The position numbers were made by a program, and so were the translations under genes. The notes beneath the pieces are model-generated. The model made no database searches, was not told the origin of the DNA, and was given only the letters and a program-made list of their open reading frames with translations. This document shows positions 61,156 to 64,000 of a stretch of 64,000 nucleotides of DNA, one piece after another; position 1 is the first letter of the stretch; every line of letters starts with the position of its first letter. Source of the stretch: Comamonas sp. lk (GTDB taxonomy: Bacteria > Pseudomonadota > Gammaproteobacteria > Burkholderiales > Burkholderiaceae_C); contig NZ_UOOB01000001.1 in NCBI RefSeq assembly GCF_900564145.1, positions 1,800,754 through 1,864,753 of the forward strand. The letters are read 5' to 3'.

Positions 61156-62477
61156 AACTAGTTGCGCGTGACTGCTCGCCGCTTGTCCCGCCACCGACAG
61201 CGGCGGAGGCGAACTGGCTCCGTAAGCTTGCAACCAAAGTCCAAGCCTCGAGCCTTGTCGTGCCCATTTCCGGCGAAAGGGACGAGGACGAACCAATCGT
61301 CTACTGCGCATGGGACGGCACTTGGTGGGCTGGCCGGTACGTTGGCTCAATTTCCTTCGAGGGGCACAGCCTGACCATCGAGCCACGTTTTGGCCTGGCC
61401 ACGCTTCGGAATTGGCTTTTTGAAGCAACGTCGGTCGTGCTGACCGACGCGCCCGGGAAGCTCAGGGAGGACGAATCGTTTATTGCCCAACTCCTCGCGT
61501 CCGTTTGGGCCCATGGTTTCATCGAGGCGGCACGGCATGGGCTGCCTGCGCTTCGCCGTGAAGTGGCTACGAAAGGCGCGACTGTCAGGGGACGGCTTGA
61601 TGTCCCTGCATCTCTGCGCTTGATCGCCGCTGGTGGTGGGCAGGTTGTTTCCATCCGTTCAGAGCGAACGCTAGATCACGCTGCATCTGACGCCATCGTC
61701 GCTGCCTACGAAGTGCTGCGGCGGTGGCTTGGGGTGCCGGACGAAAAATGGCTTCCGAAGCGTGCCAAGGAACTCCTGCCCCATCTGATGGCTGTCACCG
61801 GGGCGCGACCACGCGTACCGACGAAGGCTGAACTGGATCGGATTCGATATACGCCGATGACCGCAGGCTTTGCGCCTATCGCTGAGTTGTCGCGGCAGAT
61901 TGCAAACCGAAGGGGGCTTGCTGCTGATATTGATGCCAGTGGCGAAACGAAAGGTGTGCTGCTCGACGTTGCCGAGCTGTGGGAAATGTATGTGCTCAGT
62001 ATTTTGCGGAAAGCTGCTGCACCGTTGACCGTGACTCACGGCACCCGAGATAAGTCTGCCACCAAGAAGCTGCTCCACAGCGAAGTCTCGGGCCGAGGTT
62101 TGGGCACATTGATACCCGACGCCATCCTGCTTTCAGGCTCCACCATCAGGGGCGTTGTTGACGCCAAATACAAGTCCCTTCATCCGTCTGCCAGCTCACC
62201 AAATGGGCCGCAGCGCGACGACCTGTACCAGATGGCCGCCTATCTGGGACGCTTTCAAGCTCCTGAAGGACTGTTGACCTGGGGACTCTTGGCATATCCC
62301 TTCGACCCATCCAAACCTGACACCCCCCATGCCGAGCAGAACAGCCCATGGCACCTTGATGGCGTAAAAAAAATCAGCTTCGCCACGCTGCCCCATGATC
62401 CCGTCGATGCAGTGGCCAAGTTGCGCTCCTTAGTCGCCCATGTCGCCACGCCTACCCCTTGGGTAGAACGAGCTTGA
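61152..62477 (+). CDS. mcrC: McrC endonuclease subunit
   Basis: A 441-residue nuclease. The PD-(D/E)XK site is formed by LGTLIPDAILL near residue 320 and RGVVDAKYKS near residue 340, typical of McrC. It starts with GTG at 61152 (GTGA overlap with the mcrB stop), so the pair is translationally coupled. It cuts DNA when the GTPase meets methylated sites. Confidence 0.9.
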   Translation: MKLVARDCSPLVPPPTAAEANWLRKLATKVQASSLVVPISGERDEDEPIVYCAWDGTWWAGRYVGSISFEGHSLTIEPRFGLATLRNWLFEATSVVLTDAPGKLREDESFIAQLLASVWAHGFIEAARHGLPALRREVATKGATVRGRLDVPASLRLIAAGGGQVVSIRSERTLDHAASDAIVAAYEVLRRWLGVPDEKWLPKRAKELLPHLMAVTGARPRVPTKAELDRIRYTPMTAGFAPIAELSRQIANRRGLAADIDASGETKGVLLDVAELWEMYVLSILRKAAAPLTVTHGTRDKSATKKLLHSEVSGRGLGTLIPDAILLSGSTIRGVVDAKYKSLHPSASSPNGPQRDDLYQMAAYLGRFQAPEGLLTWGLLAYPFDPSKPDTPHAEQNSPWHLDGVKKISFATLPHDPVDAVAKLRSLVAHVATPTPWVERA

Positions 62478-62577
62478 AGTTCCGGTTGTCATGGGTTTGC
62501 TCTATGCCCACGCGCATTTGGCCAAGTCGTCGAATCGAAGGACTCAGGAGCCATGCGTTACTATCTGGTTCTGAAAG

Positions 62578-62596
62578 CGGACGCGGGTTCAGTTCC
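62578..62596 (+). other. Candidate attR / tandem junction, tmRNA T-arm repeat
   Basis: CGGACGCGGGTTCAGTTCC matches ssrA 11487-11505 except for one base. The sequence after it (GTGTTCCACCACCA) no longer pairs as a tmRNA acceptor end, so this copy is a fragment. It lies about 100 bp after mcrC. Confidence 0.55.
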
Positions 62597-62618
62597 GTGT
62601 TCCACCACCACTCAAAAC

Positions 62619-62658
62619 ACCGCCACACACTGGAAAGCCTAGTGTGTGGCGGTTTTTC
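62619..62658 (+). terminator. Intrinsic terminator after the second att site
   Basis: A perfect 13-bp stem ACCGCCACACACT / AGTGTGTGGCGGT with a 9-base loop, followed by TTTTTC. It may be the original ssrA terminator left behind by integration, or a terminator for mcrBC. Confidence 0.85.
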
Positions 62659-62691
62659 TTTGCCTTTTAGTGTCCTGTGGTGTCCATCGAA

Positions 62692-62721
62692 TCGCACCGA
62701 AATCGCACCGATTCGCACCGA
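62692..62721. repeat. Three TCGCACCGA repeats, possible integrase arm sites
   Basis: TCGCACCGA occurs at 62692, 62703 and 62713, spaced 11 and 10 bp apart, that is, about one helical turn. They lie between the att-like repeat and the genes near the integrase, as arm-type sites do. Confidence 0.6.
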
Positions 62722-62732
62722 TCAGTCATGAG

Positions 62733-63386
62733 TCATGGGAAGGAGGGAGAGGCCTTGTCATGGATTCGACCCTTTGCCCGCTCATAGGCGAGCTGTGCCT
62801 CACGCTCGGTTGAGAAGGTGCCGAGCGAGATTGTTCGCCCGGCCGAGGTAATTTGAGCCCTCCAGCCATCATCAGTCCGGCTTACGCCAAGAATCTGGGT
62901 CGAGCTATTTTTGTTGGCTCCCTGACGGTTGTGTGAGTTGCTTCGCTGGGTGGTTTCACGCAGGTTTGCAATTCGGTTGTCGCCTTTGCATCCATTGATG
63001 TGATCAATGACGCCACGGGGCCAGCTGCCGTAGACATACAGCCAGGCGAGCCGGTGAGCCTTGTAGGCTTTGTAGCCCAATGAAATGGACACGTAGCCCT
63101 CTTTGGCTGTCGTGCCTGCCGTTGCTCCTTCGATCCTTCGCCGGGTCGTTTTCTTTTTCCAATGAAATTTTCCAGTTTCTGGGTCATAGTCCAGAAGGCT
63201 GCGAACCTCGTCTGCGGATGGGGCTGTGCCAGTGGCGCGATCCGCTTTTGTTAGTGGATGCGCTACCTTGAGCTGCTTTGCTTCAAGCAAGGTGACCAAC
63301 TCTCGCGCGGCATTTGCGGCATTAATGTGGTCTTCTTCGTCAATAAGCGTAGCAACTACCTGAAGCTGTGCTTTAAGTTCACTCAC
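62733..63386 (-). CDS. HNH endonuclease with AP2 domain
   Basis: A 217-residue protein. The HNH_3-type core (AHRLAWLYVYGSWPRGVIDH then INGCKGDNRIANLRETTQRS) is followed by an AP2 DNA-binding domain (TQILGVSRTDDGWRAQITSA, SLGTFSTEREAQLAYERAKG). Such proteins act as free-standing homing endonucleases in phages. The start is GTG 63386 with AGGAGG upstream, overlapping the integrase stop by 1 bp. The N-terminal 65 residues are helical and unrecognised. Confidence 0.85.
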   Translation of the reverse strand: MSELKAQLQVVATLIDEEDHINAANAARELVTLLEAKQLKVAHPLTKADRATGTAPSADEVRSLLDYDPETGKFHWKKKTTRRRIEGATAGTTAKEGYVSISLGYKAYKAHRLAWLYVYGSWPRGVIDHINGCKGDNRIANLRETTQRSNSHNRQGANKNSSTQILGVSRTDDGWRAQITSAGRTISLGTFSTEREAQLAYERAKGRIHDKASPSFP

Positions 63387-64000
63387 TATTGGCCTCCTGC
63401 CACAAATGTTAGCTGTGGTTTCGGCTTCTGATAGTCGTCCTTGATGAATTTGCCGTAGGTGCGAAAAACCATTTCCACATCCTCGTGCCCCATCTGGCTG
63501 GCCACGTACCATGGGTTGGCGCCACCGGTCAGTAGGGCCGATGCATAGGTGTGCCGTACCTGATAGGGGTTTCGATATTCCACCCCCGCGCGCTTGCAGA
63601 CCGGCTGCCAGAGTGTCTTGCGGATCTGGGCATCTGTGTTCCATGGCTCCCCGGTGCGCGGATTGAGCCAGATGCGCTCGCCCTTGAGCTCAGAAATAGG
63701 GCGCTGGGCGCGCAGTGCGGCCAATGCCTCGGTAGACAGCTCTACATCCCGGATACCAGCAGCGGTTTTAGGCCCCTTGATCACCCCCGCAACTTGGTTG
63801 AGCTCAATGCGGGCAACAGATCGGTCCCAATCGATGTGCGTCCACAGCAGGGCTTGCAGCTCGCCTGGACGCAGGCCTGTCTCAAACCAGAACTGGAGCA
63901 TGGGTCGTTCGTCCGGCCGGCAGGCTTTGAGGATGGACTCCCTCTCAGCGGCGCTAAATGGGGTCACCACGTAGTCGCTCGCCTTGGCTGTTTGCCTGAT
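63386..64000 (-). CDS. Tyrosine integrase, C-terminal part (cut by window end)
   Basis: The frame is open to the right edge, so the N-terminus lies beyond it. The catalytic domain includes the first Arg in ETGLRPGELQALLW, a Lys in GVIKGPKTAAG, the RH pair in PYQVRHTYASALL (Tyr replaces the first His of HxxR, as in some phage integrases), and the nucleophile in VFRTYGKFI. It ends with a short Lys/Gln tail. Its 3' end points to the att repeat at 62578, so it most simply belongs to an element that lies to the right. Confidence 0.88.
   Translation of the reverse strand: MRQTAKASDYVVTPFSAAERESILKACRPDERPMLQFWFETGLRPGELQALLWTHIDWDRSVARIELNQVAGVIKGPKTAAGIRDVELSTEALAALRAQRPISELKGERIWLNPRTGEPWNTDAQIRKTLWQPVCKRAGVEYRNPYQVRHTYASALLTGGANPWYVASQMGHEDVEMVFRTYGKFIKDDYQKPKPQLTFVAGGQ

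Noticed and set aside
62561..62611. A possible tRNA gene
   Set aside because: Only the T-arm-like stretch resembles a tRNA or tmRNA; no acceptor, D-arm or anticodon arm can be formed.
11521..64000. CRISPR array
   Set aside because: No regular repeat-spacer pattern was seen; the only clustered short repeats (27271-27319, 62692-62721) lack spacers.

Overview
The window comes from a high-GC betaproteobacterium, most likely a member of the Comamonadaceae such as Comamonas. The first 11.1 kb carry a core gene cluster typical of that group: rpsA, a fused aroA-cmk, tyrA, pheA, serC and gyrA on the minus strand, then an OmpA-family gene, ubiG and gph on the plus strand. The tmRNA gene (ssrA, 11143-11519) follows and encodes the tag ANDERFALAA. 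Species cannot be fixed from the sequence alone.

From the 3' end of ssrA to about 62.6 kb lies a roughly 51 kb temperate siphovirus-like prophage with defence cargo. A 19-bp stretch of the ssrA T-arm (11487-11505) recurs with one mismatch at 62578-62596, which gives candidate attachment sites. In order the prophage holds: (1) 11.8-14.7 kb, a minus-strand operon with a large serine recombinase, a DUF2924 protein and two paralogous helix-turn-helix proteins; (2) 14.8-18.9 kb, a divergent operon with an XRE-ImmA/IrrE regulator, a PIN-domain protein and an unrecognised 754-residue protein; (3) 18.9-27.1 kb, replication and recombination genes (AAA ATPase, a possible ssDNA-binding protein, a Cas4-like nuclease, a P4-type primase-helicase, a RuvC-like protein); (4) 27.4-30.0 kb, two tandem ParB-domain DNA methyltransferases; (5) 30.0-32.0 kb, five small minus-strand genes, four with an upstream box that also precedes DUF2924; (6) 32.1-52.6 kb, packaging, lambda-like head (portal, S49 protease with a possible nested scaffold, gpD-like and gpE-like proteins) and tail genes; (7) 52.6-54.2 kb, lysis genes with an Rz/Rz1 nested pair.

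From 54.4 to 62.5 kb is a defence island. It holds an HNH endonuclease of the Alw26I/Eco31I/Esp3I type IIS family, a convergent fused adenine/cytosine methyltransferase whose cytosine half is circularly permuted, a small ribbon-helix-helix protein with a palindrome beside its start, and a McrBC pair. The R, M and regulator genes look clearly more AT-rich than the phage genes, which suggests separate acquisition.

Beyond the second attachment site are three TCGCACCGA repeats, an HNH-AP2 endonuclease gene and a tyrosine integrase that runs off the window. The simplest reading is a second element integrated in tandem at ssrA. The strongest leads for something undescribed are the XRE-ImmA/PIN/754-residue operon, the ribbon-helix-helix control of the type IIS system next to McrBC, and the five-copy upstream box joining two distant operons.
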